Positions 7,228 through 14,446 of a stretch of DNA of 16,436 bases are shown one piece after another. The stretch comes from JACQFK01 sp035644495 (GTDB lineage: Bacteria > Planctomycetota > MHYJ01 > JACPRB01): positions 1 to 16,436 of the forward strand of contig DASQOM010000076.1 in NCBI GenBank assembly GCA_035644495.1, written 5' to 3'. The notes under the pieces are model-generated. The model saw nothing but the letters and a program-made list of their open reading frames with translations, was not told where the DNA came from and made no database searches. How positions within the stretch are numbered: the stretch's first letter is position 1; every line of letters begins with the position of its first letter. A program made the position numbers and the translations under genes.

Positions 7228-8061
7228 TCAGCCCCAGGTGAAGGATTCGGCGGCGCGGATCCGGGGGCCCATCAGAAGGGGGCGGGCGGGGGCCAGGGTC
7301 ATCCGCGTCAGGCGCCGAGCCACCGTCAGGCCCGCCGTCTCCAGCAGCGCCGCATTCTCCGCGGTCCGCATCGCGTCGATCGAGACCGTCCGCTCGCCGG
7401 CCGCATGGCGAATCTGATCCAGGATCAATTTCGCAACGGTGTCGTTGGCGGCGATCAGGGGGCCGATGTGGCCGTGGAGCCGGCCGGGACGGTAGAGGCC
7501 GTAGCCGAGGCCGGGGGAGACGACGGTGCGCACGGCCGGCTCCGCCACCAGGTGCCGCAGCAGCGGGCCCCGGTCCCCGCCGCAGGCGTCCCGGTCCAGC
7601 GCCGCCACAATCTCGGCGCTACGGGTTTCGAAGGCCCCGATATTGCTCGGCGGCGCCGACGGCCGGAGGACGCCCGTCCAGCGGTCGATCGGGGCGACGT
7701 CGACAAACCCCTGCTTCAGGTAGACCGGCCGGCCGAGGTCGGACGCGTCCAGGCCGACGGCCGTCGTGCCCGACCGGCGGACCCGCTCGAGGACCTGCAC
7801 GAACATCGCCGCGCCGTAGCCGCGGCCGCGCAGGGCTTCATCGACCAGGACTAGGCAGACCCAGCGGATCTCCGGGGTCACCGTCACCAGCCCCGCGGTG
7901 GCGACCACCCGGCCGTCCTGGCGGCCGGCGAGGCAGCCCTCGGGGCTGAGGTCGAGCACGCGCTGCCAGTCGGCGGCGACCTGGTTCCAGCCGGCCTTCG
8001 TGGAGAGGGCGAGGGCCGCGTCGAGGTCGGCGGGCAGGAGGCGGTCGACGACGAAGGCCAT
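7228..8061 (-). CDS. GNAT-family N-acetyltransferase with second C-terminal domain (YitH-like)
   Basis: 277 residues. The N-terminal half is a GNAT domain: after strand VCLVLVDEAL comes the acetyl-CoA pyrophosphate-binding motif R78-G-R-G-Y-G83, followed by a helix, GLDASDLGRPVYLKQGF and the end of the fold. The family transfers an acetyl group from acetyl-CoA to an amine on a small molecule or protein. The C-terminal 130 or so residues (FETRSAEIVAALDRDACGGD onward, with GYGLYRPGRLHGHIGPLIA) match the layout of GNAT proteins that carry a second Acetyltransf_18-type domain, as in YitH; this is from memory of the family. Its ATG lies one base after the TGA of the cyclase-like gene (TGAGATG) with no clear ribosome binding site, so it is probably translationally coupled to that gene. 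Cytoplasmic; acceptor substrate unknown. Confidence -1.
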   Translation of the reverse strand: MAFVVDRLLPADLDAALALSTKAGWNQVAADWQRVLDLSPEGCLAGRQDGRVVATAGLVTVTPEIRWVCLVLVDEALRGRGYGAAMFVQVLERVRRSGTTAVGLDASDLGRPVYLKQGFVDVAPIDRWTGVLRPSAPPSNIGAFETRSAEIVAALDRDACGGDRGPLLRHLVAEPAVRTVVSPGLGYGLYRPGRLHGHIGPLIAANDTVAKLILDQIRHAAGERTVSIDAMRTAENAALLETAGLTVARRLTRMTLAPARPLLMGPRIRAAESFTWG

Positions 8062-8062
8062 C

Positions 8063-8662
8063 TCAATACGGGACGCGGAAGATCTCGAAGGCGCGGCCGC
8101 CGAGCTCGGCGCTTCGGTCGTAGGTGCAGCGGTGCGCGCGCTTCACGAGCTTCGCCACGCCCCCGGTCACCAGGATCTCGCCCTTGCCCGCCAGGTCCTC
8201 GCCGATCTTGGCCGCGACATTGACCGTGGCGCCGTAGACGTTGTCGATCAGCACCATCGCGGGGCCCGTCTCGATCCCGATGCTGAGATGGAACTGGTCG
8301 GCGTCGTGTTTGCCGACGTTGAAGCGGCGCAGCTTGCGCTGGATGTCGATCGAGGCGCGCACGGCGTTCGCGGGATCGGGGAAAAGCGCGATCAGGTTGT
8401 CGGCCGCCTGGCTCACGACAAGGCCGCGGCGCTTCTGGAGCAGGGGGTGGATGGACCGGTAGCCGCGGGTCATCACCGCGAGGAAGTGGGCGATGCCGTA
8501 GGCATGGGTCTTGCGGGTGAATCCCGAGGTGTCGCAGACGAACACGGTGACCTCGCGCTCGGCCCGCTCGCGGAGGATGCGGTCGATGCGACCGGCGCTG
8601 CGCGCCGTCCGCTGCTGCAGCAGGCGGAAGAATTCTCGGGAGTCGAGCGGTCGGGAACTCAT
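8063..8662 (-). CDS. Small class III nucleotidyl-cyclase-like protein with altered substrate residues
   Basis: 199 residues: a single cyclase homology domain with a short N-terminal helix and no membrane or sensor domain. VFVCDTSGFTRKT carries the first metal-binding Asp (D44), AADNLIALF the second (D88), and YGATVNVAAKI the conserved Asn (N148). Class III cyclases convert ATP or GTP to the cyclic nucleotide using two metals. Here the purine-recognition Lys of the canonical K-x-x-G-D is Ser84, the Asp of D-T-V-N is Ala145, and the transition-state Arg four residues after the Asn is Lys152. The dimerisation-arm region before YGATVN is shorter than usual. The protein may have different nucleotide specificity, low activity, or a binding role. 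First gene of a two-gene unit with the GNAT gene. Confidence -1.
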   Translation of the reverse strand: MSSRPLDSREFFRLLQQRTARSAGRIDRILRERAEREVTVFVCDTSGFTRKTHAYGIAHFLAVMTRGYRSIHPLLQKRRGLVVSQAADNLIALFPDPANAVRASIDIQRKLRRFNVGKHDADQFHLSIGIETGPAMVLIDNVYGATVNVAAKIGEDLAGKGEILVTGGVAKLVKRAHRCTYDRSAELGGRAFEIFRVPY

Positions 8663-8674
8663 GGGGTCGAAAAG

Positions 8675-8703
8675 ATCGTAACCCTCGGCTCCGCCAGCGT
8701 CAA
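8675..8703 (-). promoter_or_regulatory. Predicted sigma-70 promoter of the cyclase/GNAT unit
   Basis: On the minus strand TTGACG (8703-8698), a 17-base spacer and TACGAT (8680-8675) form a good housekeeping-type promoter. Transcription would start about six bases before the ATG at 8662, leaving no room for a ribosome binding site, so a near-leaderless mRNA is predicted. The element lies in the 85-base region shared with the divergent gene at 8748; I see no equally clear promoter in that direction (weak candidates TAAACT 8711-8716 and GATACC 8720-8725). Confidence -1.
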
Positions 8704-8747
8704 CTTCGGCTAAACTTCAGATACCGTTTTCCGGTACAGGACTCAGG

Positions 8748-10070
8748 ATGAGATTCTTGCGCGGCCCGCTTGCATTTCTCATGCTCTGCGCCGTCGTCGG
8801 CCCCAGCTGCGGGGGCGGCGGGAGTGGCGGAGGAGGGGGCGGCGTCCCTCCGACGTTCGTCGGCGTCGGCGTCGCGGCCACGCCGTCGGTCGGAACCGGG
8901 GCCGTCCCCGCCGGCCTCTCCCCCAAGTTCGAGCTCGGCCTCGCCAACTTCGACCTGACCTGGGTCAGCGGCGCCGGCGTCCCCTTCAAAATGCGCTCGC
9001 AGTACCTGTCGGGCGGCGTCAATACGGGCAGCGGCTGGACGACCTGGAACTCGCCCGCCGGCCAGTTCGCGCTGCTCTACATGAACGCCAGCGACGGCGC
9101 GGGCATGATCCCGGTCTTCAATTACTATCAGCTCCGCGGCTCGTCGCCGAACGTCGGCAGCGAGAATCCCGACCCGAAGCTGCAGAACCCGGCCACCATG
9201 AGCGCCTACTATGCCGAGTTCAAGCTGCTGATGCAGAAGTGCGCGACGTTCAACAAGATCGTCATCGTCCACGTCGAGCCCGACTTCTGGGGCTTCTGCC
9301 AGTCGACGCACGGCAGCAAGCCGGAGAACATCCCGGTCTGCGTCGCGAACACCGGCGTCGCCGAGGCCGCCGGCCTGAACGACAACCTGTGCGGCTTCGC
9401 CCAGCTGCTGGTGAAGCTGCGCGACGTCTACGCGCCCCATCCGGCGGCGCCTCCCAAGGTGCTGATCGCCTTCCACGCCTCGGCCTGGGGCTCGGGCGCG
9501 GACCTCATCAAGAACGCCGTCGACCCCGTCACGCAAGCCAACGCGATCGGCGGCTACTTCACGGCGCTCGGCGCGAACTTCGACCTGCTGCTGCACGACC
9601 CGGCCGACCGCGACGCGGGCTATTACCAGTACTTCGTCGGCGACGGCGGGGCGAGCTGGTGGGCGGTGCCCGCCGACTTCGACCGCTACCGCAATTACCT
9701 GGCGCGGATGAAGACGGTCACCGGCCGCCGGGGGATCCTGTGGCAGGTGCCGCTGGGCAACACGAAGATGAAGACCGGCGGCAACATCTACGGGCACTAC
9801 CAGGACAACCGCGTGGAGTACTGGCTGGACGACGTCCCGCACGCCAACGTCACCGCCTACGCGGGCGCCGGCGTCATGGCGATCCTCTGGGGCGCGCCGC
9901 AGGACGGGACGACGCACTACGACGACGCGCGCGGCGACGGCATCACGAACGGCGGGCCGGCCGGGACCGTGTCGACGGTGAGCGACGACGACGGCGGCTA
10001 CTTCCGCCTTCGCGCCGCGGCGTATTATTCGACCACGTCAGGGAACCCGGGCCCGGTGACGCTGCCCTAG
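8748..10070 (+). CDS. Secreted/lipoprotein-like protein of unrecognised family, possible TIM-barrel glycosidase
   Basis: 440 residues. A basic start plus hydrophobic stretch (MRFLRGPLAFLMLCAVV) ends at Cys21 and is followed by an almost pure Gly linker (residues 22-32), typical of lipoproteins or tethered exported proteins. The residues before Cys21 (GPS) fit the lipobox poorly. The mature part alternates strand-like and helix-like segments: FALLYMNASDGAGMIPVFNYYQL, then IVIVHVEPDFWGFCQ, VLIAFHASAWG, FDLLLHDPADRD, GILWQVPLGN and VMAILWGAP. Glu177 in HVEPDFW sits at the end of a predicted strand, where the acid/base Glu often lies in (beta/alpha)8 glycosidases. I cannot name a GH family. ATG 8748 is the first start after the divergent promoter region; the upstream GGA is only a weak ribosome binding site. 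Confidence -1.
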   Translation: MRFLRGPLAFLMLCAVVGPSCGGGGSGGGGGGVPPTFVGVGVAATPSVGTGAVPAGLSPKFELGLANFDLTWVSGAGVPFKMRSQYLSGGVNTGSGWTTWNSPAGQFALLYMNASDGAGMIPVFNYYQLRGSSPNVGSENPDPKLQNPATMSAYYAEFKLLMQKCATFNKIVIVHVEPDFWGFCQSTHGSKPENIPVCVANTGVAEAAGLNDNLCGFAQLLVKLRDVYAPHPAAPPKVLIAFHASAWGSGADLIKNAVDPVTQANAIGGYFTALGANFDLLLHDPADRDAGYYQYFVGDGGASWWAVPADFDRYRNYLARMKTVTGRRGILWQVPLGNTKMKTGGNIYGHYQDNRVEYWLDDVPHANVTAYAGAGVMAILWGAPQDGTTHYDDARGDGITNGGPAGTVSTVSDDDGGYFRLRAAAYYSTTSGNPGPVTLP

Positions 10071-10167
10071 AGGGGCCGGGTGCCCTCATTTCTGCGACGC
10101 AGGAAGGATGGCACTTTGTATAGTAGGCGGCGTCCGGAGCGGGTCGACAGGTTCGCGGGATCCCCCT
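10071..10167 (+). promoter_or_regulatory. Leader region before the four-gene sugar operon
   Basis: 97 bases. Just after the TAG of the preceding gene a short hairpin is possible (GGGC 10073-10076 with GCCC 10082-10085). TATAGT at 10119-10124 would serve as a -10 box, but the hexamer 17 bases upstream (GACGCA) is a poor -35. The real operon start is ATG 10168, with only a weak GGGA upstream. Whether the operon has its own promoter or is read through from the secreted-protein gene is undecided. Confidence -1.
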
Positions 10168-11022
10168 ATGCCTTCCGTTCTTGAGCGACTCAGCGTCCTC
10201 ACCGACGAAGTCTCCGGCAACCTCGTCGAGGCGCTCGACTGGGCCGTGCGCAACGGCTTCAAGCACGTCGAAATCCGCATGGTCGACGGCGCCAACGTCT
10301 CGAACCTGTCCGACGCCGACGTCGACCGCGCCCGCCGCGAAATCGACAAGCGCGGCCTGACGGTGTCCGCGATCGCGTCGCCGCTGTTCAAATGCGCGCT
10401 GGATCCGTCGCGGCCCGTGCAGTCGGGCGACCTCTTCGGCAACAAGGAAGAGGATCTGGCCACGCACATGAGCAAGCTGCCGCGCGCGATCGCCATCGCG
10501 AAGAAGCTGGGCACCGACAAGATCCGCATCTTCTCGTTCTGGCGGGAGGCCGATCCGAAGCGGTATATGGGCGACGTCGTCGCGCATCTGAAGAAGGCGG
10601 CGGCACTCGCGGAGAAGGAAGGCGTCCTGCTGCTCCAGGAGAACGAAAACGCGTGCAACGGGGGCTATGCCGAGGAGGTCGCCGAAATCGTGCGTCAGGT
10701 CGGCAGCCCGGCGATGCGCGTCCTCTGGGATCCGGGCAACGAGAACTACGGCGGCCGCAACTGCTACCCCGAAGGCTATGAGAAGGTGAAGGGGCTCTTC
10801 GCCCACGTGCACCTGAAGGACTCGGCGCCGGGTCCCGACGGCAAGGCGGTCTGCGTCCCCATCGGCTCGGGCAAGACGCCGCTTAAGGACCAGATCCGCG
10901 CGCTCGAGAAGGACGGCTACCAGGGCCTCTATACGCTCGAGACCCGCTACACGCCCGCCGGGGGCACGCCCATGCAGGGGACGGAGCAGACGCTCGCCGG
11001 GCTGAAGAAGCTGCTTTCATGA
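10168..11022 (+). CDS. Sugar phosphate isomerase/epimerase, xylose-isomerase-like TIM barrel
   Basis: 284 residues; no signal peptide, so cytoplasmic. It has the PF01261-type (AP-endonuclease family 2) pattern of metal ligands at strand ends: VEIRMVDG at residues 34-41, LLLQENEN (E158), VLWDPGN (D188), AHVHLKD (H213/H215, D218) and LYTLETR (E258). Such enzymes isomerise or epimerise sugars, keto-sugars or inosose, usually with a divalent metal. An in-frame ATG at 10108 would add 20 residues rich in Gly/Ser/Arg that do not fit the first barrel strand (ERLSVLTDEV), so the ATG at 10168 is preferred. The stop overlaps the next gene's ATG (ATGA), so it is coupled to the oxidoreductase. The substrate cannot be read from sequence; pairing with Gfo/Idh/MocA suggests an oxidised-sugar intermediate. 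Confidence -1.
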   Translation: MPSVLERLSVLTDEVSGNLVEALDWAVRNGFKHVEIRMVDGANVSNLSDADVDRARREIDKRGLTVSAIASPLFKCALDPSRPVQSGDLFGNKEEDLATHMSKLPRAIAIAKKLGTDKIRIFSFWREADPKRYMGDVVAHLKKAAALAEKEGVLLLQENENACNGGYAEEVAEIVRQVGSPAMRVLWDPGNENYGGRNCYPEGYEKVKGLFAHVHLKDSAPGPDGKAVCVPIGSGKTPLKDQIRALEKDGYQGLYTLETRYTPAGGTPMQGTEQTLAGLKKLLS

Positions 11023-12035
11023 AGACCCGATCCATCGCGGTGATCGGGAGCGGGGCGATCGCCGACCAGCACCTCGGCGCGATCCGCGAGATTCCCCACG
11101 CGAAGCTGATCGGCGTTTACTCCCGCAGCGCCGAGAAGGCGAAGAAGGTCGGCGAGCGCGAGAAGTGCCGCTGGTCGACGGACTATCAGGAGCTGCTCCG
11201 CGATCCGGCGGTCGACATCGTCGACATCGTCACCTCGAGCGGCAGCCACGGGCCGATCGCCCGCGAGGCGCTCGAGGCCGGCAAGCACATCCTCGTCGAA
11301 AAGCCGATGGCGATGACGTCCGTCGAGGCGGAGGCCCTGATCGCCCTCGCGCGCTCGAAGGGGCTCACGCTGGGCGTCGTCTCGCAGCGGCGCTTCGAGG
11401 ACCAGCATGAGGCGGTGAAGAAGGCGATCGACGCGGGCGCGCTCGGAAAGCTGCTGCTCGCCGAGGTCTCGTGCCCCTATTACCGCGACCAGGCGTACTA
11501 CGACTCGGCCGACTGGCGCGGCAAGATTGCGACGGACGGCGGAGCGATCATGAACCAGGGCATCCACTCGGTGGACCTGCTGCTGTGGTTGTTGGGACCG
11601 GCGAAGACCGTGACGGGCAGGATCGCGACCCAGACGCATCGCATGGAGGCCGAGGACCTCGCGCTCGCGATCGTGACCTTTGAGAACGGCGCCTTTGGGA
11701 CGATCATGGCGTCGACGTCGATCCAGCCCGGCTTCACCCCGATGCTGAACCTCTACGGCGAGAAGGGGACGATCAAGCTGGAGGGGGCGGCCATCGTCCA
11801 CTGGACGGTGCCGGGCGTGCCGAGGCCGGAGTTCGCGTCACCGCAGGCGAGCGCCGCGGTGCGCGGCCCGCTGCTCGCGAGCCACCAGATGCACCAGCGG
11901 CAGATCCTCGACGTGCTGGCGGCGATCGAGGAGGGCCGGCCGCCCCGCGTGAGCGGCGAGGACGGCCGTCGCGCGGTCCGCCTGATCGAAGGCCTGTATG
12001 CCGCGTCGAAGAGCGGCGCGCCGGTGACGCTGTGA
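11019..12035 (+). CDS. Gfo/Idh/MocA-family NAD(P)-dependent oxidoreductase
   Basis: 338 residues, cytoplasmic. The N-terminal Rossmann fold shows IAVIGSGAIADQHL (nucleotide-binding loop G10-S-G-A-I-A15) and the acidic-strand region LIGVYSRS. The family signature EKPMA lies at 94-98, with the catalytic Lys at 95. The C-terminal beta-sheet domain has GGAIMNQGIHSVDLLLWLLG (174-193), in which His183 and Asp186 are the usual catalytic and substrate-contact residues. Length is normal for the family. These enzymes oxidise or reduce sugar or inositol hydroxyls with NAD(P). Its ATG overlaps the upstream isomerase stop by four bases, and its TGA overlaps the downstream GTG start by four bases, so all three are made together. 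The hydroxyl position oxidised and the substrate are unknown. Confidence -1.
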   Translation: MKTRSIAVIGSGAIADQHLGAIREIPHAKLIGVYSRSAEKAKKVGEREKCRWSTDYQELLRDPAVDIVDIVTSSGSHGPIAREALEAGKHILVEKPMAMTSVEAEALIALARSKGLTLGVVSQRRFEDQHEAVKKAIDAGALGKLLLAEVSCPYYRDQAYYDSADWRGKIATDGGAIMNQGIHSVDLLLWLLGPAKTVTGRIATQTHRMEAEDLALAIVTFENGAFGTIMASTSIQPGFTPMLNLYGEKGTIKLEGAAIVHWTVPGVPRPEFASPQASAAVRGPLLASHQMHQRQILDVLAAIEEGRPPRVSGEDGRRAVRLIEGLYAASKSGAPVTL

Positions 12036-13162
12036 TCAAAGGACGACACTACCGGACGGGCGCGGACATCACCGTCTCGCTGAAGGAGCCCGCGATCGCG
12101 GGCATCCGGAAGGGCGGGGGCGGCCCCTATCTAGCCCCGGGGATCGTCGACCTCCAGGTGAACGGCTTTCGCGGCCTGGACTTCAACACGCTGCCGGTGC
12201 CCGAGGACCTGCCCGGCAACGTCACCCGCGAGCTCTGGTCGGAAGGGGTGACCTCGTACTACGCGACGGTCATCACGAACGCGCCGGACGCGATCGAGGC
12301 CTGCGTGCACGCGATCGCGCAGGCCTGCAAGCGCGACCCCGACGCGGGCGCCGGCATCGCGGGCATCCACCTCGAGGGTCCCTTCATCGCGCCGGAGGAC
12401 GGGCCGCGCGGCGCCCATGACGCGCGTCACGTCACGGCGCCCGACTGGAAGAAGTTCCAGCGCTGGCAGAAAACGGCGGGCGGCCGCATCAAGCTCATCA
12501 CGCTGTCGCCGGAGTGGCCGAGGTCGGCCGCGTTCATCAAGCGCTGCGTCGACAGCGGCGTGACCGTGTCGATCGGCCACACGGCCGCGAGCGTCGAGCA
12601 GATCCGCTACGCGGTGGCGGCGGGGGCGTCGATGTCGACCCACCTCGGCAACGGCTGTCACCTCGTGCTGCCGCGGCATCCGAACTATATCTGGGAGCAG
12701 CTGGCGCAGGACGCGCTGGCGGCCTGCATCATCGCCGACGGCTTCCACCTGCCGGACTCGGTGATCAAGGCGGTGATGCGGATGAAGGGGCCGAACGCGA
12801 TGCTGGCGAGCGACGCGGTGTACCTGTCGGGGTTGAAGCCCGGCAAGTACACGACGCACATCGGCGGCGAGGTGATTTTGACCGACGACGGCCGCCTCTG
12901 CCTCGCGAAGAACCCGAGGCTGCTGGCGGGGTCGGTGCAGATGCTGATCCGCAGCGTCGAGCATCTGATCCGGGCGGGGCTGACCGACCCGGGCGAGGCG
13001 TGGGAGATGGCGTCGACGCGGCCCGCCATGGCGATGCGGCTGGCGGCGGGGCGCGGCCTCGAGACCGGCGCCCCGGCCGACCTGGCCGTCTACCACCGCG
13101 AGCTGGACCGCATCACCCTCCTCGAGACCTGGAAGGGCGCCCGCCGGGTCTGGAAGCGGTGA
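12032..13162 (+). CDS. NagA-like amidohydrolase (N-acetylglucosamine-6-phosphate deacetylase family)
   Basis: 376 residues from GTG 12032 (GTGA overlap with the oxidoreductase stop). The family pattern is complete: APGIVDLQVNG (QVN in place of HxH, as in E. coli NagA), HLEGPF with metal Glu115, SIGHTAA with His183, STHLGN with His204, ADGFHLP with His239, and ASDAV with the catalytic Asp261. NagA removes acetate from GlcNAc-6-phosphate. The loop after STHLGN reads GCHLVLPRHPN instead of the canonical NAM...R-x-PG, so the region that contacts the sugar phosphate is different. With no nagB-type deaminase nearby, a substrate other than GlcNAc-6-P is plausible. No signal peptide. The stop shares one base with the ATG of the next gene (TGATG). 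Confidence -1.
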   Translation: MIKGRHYRTGADITVSLKEPAIAGIRKGGGGPYLAPGIVDLQVNGFRGLDFNTLPVPEDLPGNVTRELWSEGVTSYYATVITNAPDAIEACVHAIAQACKRDPDAGAGIAGIHLEGPFIAPEDGPRGAHDARHVTAPDWKKFQRWQKTAGGRIKLITLSPEWPRSAAFIKRCVDSGVTVSIGHTAASVEQIRYAVAAGASMSTHLGNGCHLVLPRHPNYIWEQLAQDALAACIIADGFHLPDSVIKAVMRMKGPNAMLASDAVYLSGLKPGKYTTHIGGEVILTDDGRLCLAKNPRLLAGSVQMLIRSVEHLIRAGLTDPGEAWEMASTRPAMAMRLAAGRGLETGAPADLAVYHRELDRITLLETWKGARRVWKR

Positions 13163-14430
13163 TGGAACAAAACAGACCATCTGTTTTATTCCTGCTCATC
13201 CTCGGATCGTTCCTGGGCCTGACCCTGCTGTCGGGCGTCTCCGGCTGCGGGCCCTGCGGACCCGCCGTCGCCCACGGGCCGCTGCGCTGGTACAAGGGGA
13301 ACACGCATACCCACTCGCTGTGGAGCGACGGCGACGCAGCCCCGGAGCATATCGCGGACTGGTATAAGTCCCACGGCTACGACTTCCTCGTTCTGTCGGA
13401 CCACAATATCCTCCTCCAGGGCGAGAAGTGGGTGAAGGTCGGGCCGGGCAAGGGGCGGGTGCCTCCTGAGCACCTCGCGGATCTGGCCCGCCGCTTCGGC
13501 GCGGCGACGGTCGAACTGCGGGAGAAGGCCGGCCTCAGCGAGATGAAGCTCAAGACGCTCACCGAGCTGCGCCGCCGCTTCGAGGAGCCCGGCCGCTTCC
13601 TCTTCATCCACGGCGAGGAGATCACCGACAAGTTCATGGAGCAGGTCGGCGGCAAGGAGGTCGAACGGCCCGTCCACCACGGCTCGTTCAACCATGTCGA
13701 CCTGATCCCGCCCCCGCACGGGGCGTCGGTGCGCGAGGTCCTCGAACGCACGATGGCCGCCGTCGAGGCCGAGGCGAAGAAATGCGGTCGACCCGTGCTG
13801 GTGCACCTCAACCATCCGAACTTCGGCTGGGGCGTGACGCCGGACGACCTGGCCCGCGTCCCGGGCGAGCGCTACTTCGAGGTCTATAATGGGCACCGCG
13901 GCGTTCGCAATTACGGTGACGCCGACCACCTCTCGACGGAGAAGATCTGGGACTACGTCCTCACGCTGCGGCTCACCACGCTGGGCGGGCCGCCGCTCTA
14001 CGCGTTCGCGACCGACGACGCGCACAGCTATCACGTCGAGCAGGGGATCTCGAACCCCGGCCGCGGCTGGGTCATGGTTCGCGCGGACGCGCTCGACGCC
14101 TCGACGCTGACGGAGGCGATGCTGCGGGGGGACTTCTACGCCACTTCAGGCGTCGTTCTGGACGAGGTCGCGGCGACGCGCGAGTCGTTGTCGATCCGCA
14201 TCGCCGCGCAGCCCGGCGTGAGCTACCGGACGAAGTTCATCGGCACGCGGAAGGGCGGGGCCGCCGGCGAGCTGCTGCAGGAGGTCGAGGGCGCGGCCGC
14301 GTCGTATGTCTTCAAGGGCGATGAGGTCTACGTTCGCGCGACGGTCGTTTCGACGGCCCCGCATCCCAACGGCTACGAGAAGGGCGACCTCCAGACGGCG
14401 TGGGTGCAGCCCGTCGTCCGTAATAAGTGA
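13162..14430 (+). CDS. PHP-domain metallohydrolase lipoprotein, CehA/McbA-like
   Basis: 422 residues. The N-terminus is a lipoprotein signal with lipobox V26-S-G-C29, so it is exported and lipid-anchored. The PHP motifs follow: GNTHTHSLWSDG (H49, H51), FLVLSDHN (D80, H81), FIHGEEIT, PVLVHLNHPNFGW and FATDDAHSYH, all as expected for a metal-dependent phosphoesterase/amidohydrolase-like barrel. The length and the C-terminal beta-rich part fit the CehA/McbA family, named after a carbaryl hydrolase but probably broader in substrate. The frame is open far upstream, but the ATG overlapping the amidohydrolase stop, preceded by GGAAG and followed by the signal peptide, is clearly the start. It is the only exported product of this operon, so it may release or trim the substrate that the three cytoplasmic enzymes process. 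Confidence -1.
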   Translation: MEQNRPSVLFLLILGSFLGLTLLSGVSGCGPCGPAVAHGPLRWYKGNTHTHSLWSDGDAAPEHIADWYKSHGYDFLVLSDHNILLQGEKWVKVGPGKGRVPPEHLADLARRFGAATVELREKAGLSEMKLKTLTELRRRFEEPGRFLFIHGEEITDKFMEQVGGKEVERPVHHGSFNHVDLIPPPHGASVREVLERTMAAVEAEAKKCGRPVLVHLNHPNFGWGVTPDDLARVPGERYFEVYNGHRGVRNYGDADHLSTEKIWDYVLTLRLTTLGGPPLYAFATDDAHSYHVEQGISNPGRGWVMVRADALDASTLTEAMLRGDFYATSGVVLDEVAATRESLSIRIAAQPGVSYRTKFIGTRKGGAAGELLQEVEGAAASYVFKGDEVYVRATVVSTAPHPNGYEKGDLQTAWVQPVVRNK

Positions 14431-14446
14431 CTCAGAGTCCCTTATT
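14422..14446. terminator. Bidirectional terminator-like palindrome holding both stop codons
   Basis: The 12-base arms AATAAGTGACTC (14422-14433) and GAGTCCCTTATT (14435-14446) pair around A14434, with a single mismatch (T14428 opposite C14440). The plus-strand stop TGA (14428-14430) and the minus-strand stop TAA (14444-14442) both lie inside it. The A/T-rich ends give a run of weak pairs on each side rather than a long T-tract. It probably ends transcription of both converging operons. Confidence -1.

Noticed and set aside
10107..10125. Sigma-54-like TGGCAC near 10109, also near 16227 and 7186
   Set aside because: None has the TTGC element at the required spacing.
10108..10167. Upstream ATG extension of the first isomerase
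   Set aside because: The added 20 residues are Gly/Ser/Arg-rich and precede the first barrel strand without family support.
12514..13161. Upstream part of the open frame that contains the PHP lipoprotein
   Set aside because: It is a shadow of the amidohydrolase gene; the lipoprotein signal begins at ATG 13162.
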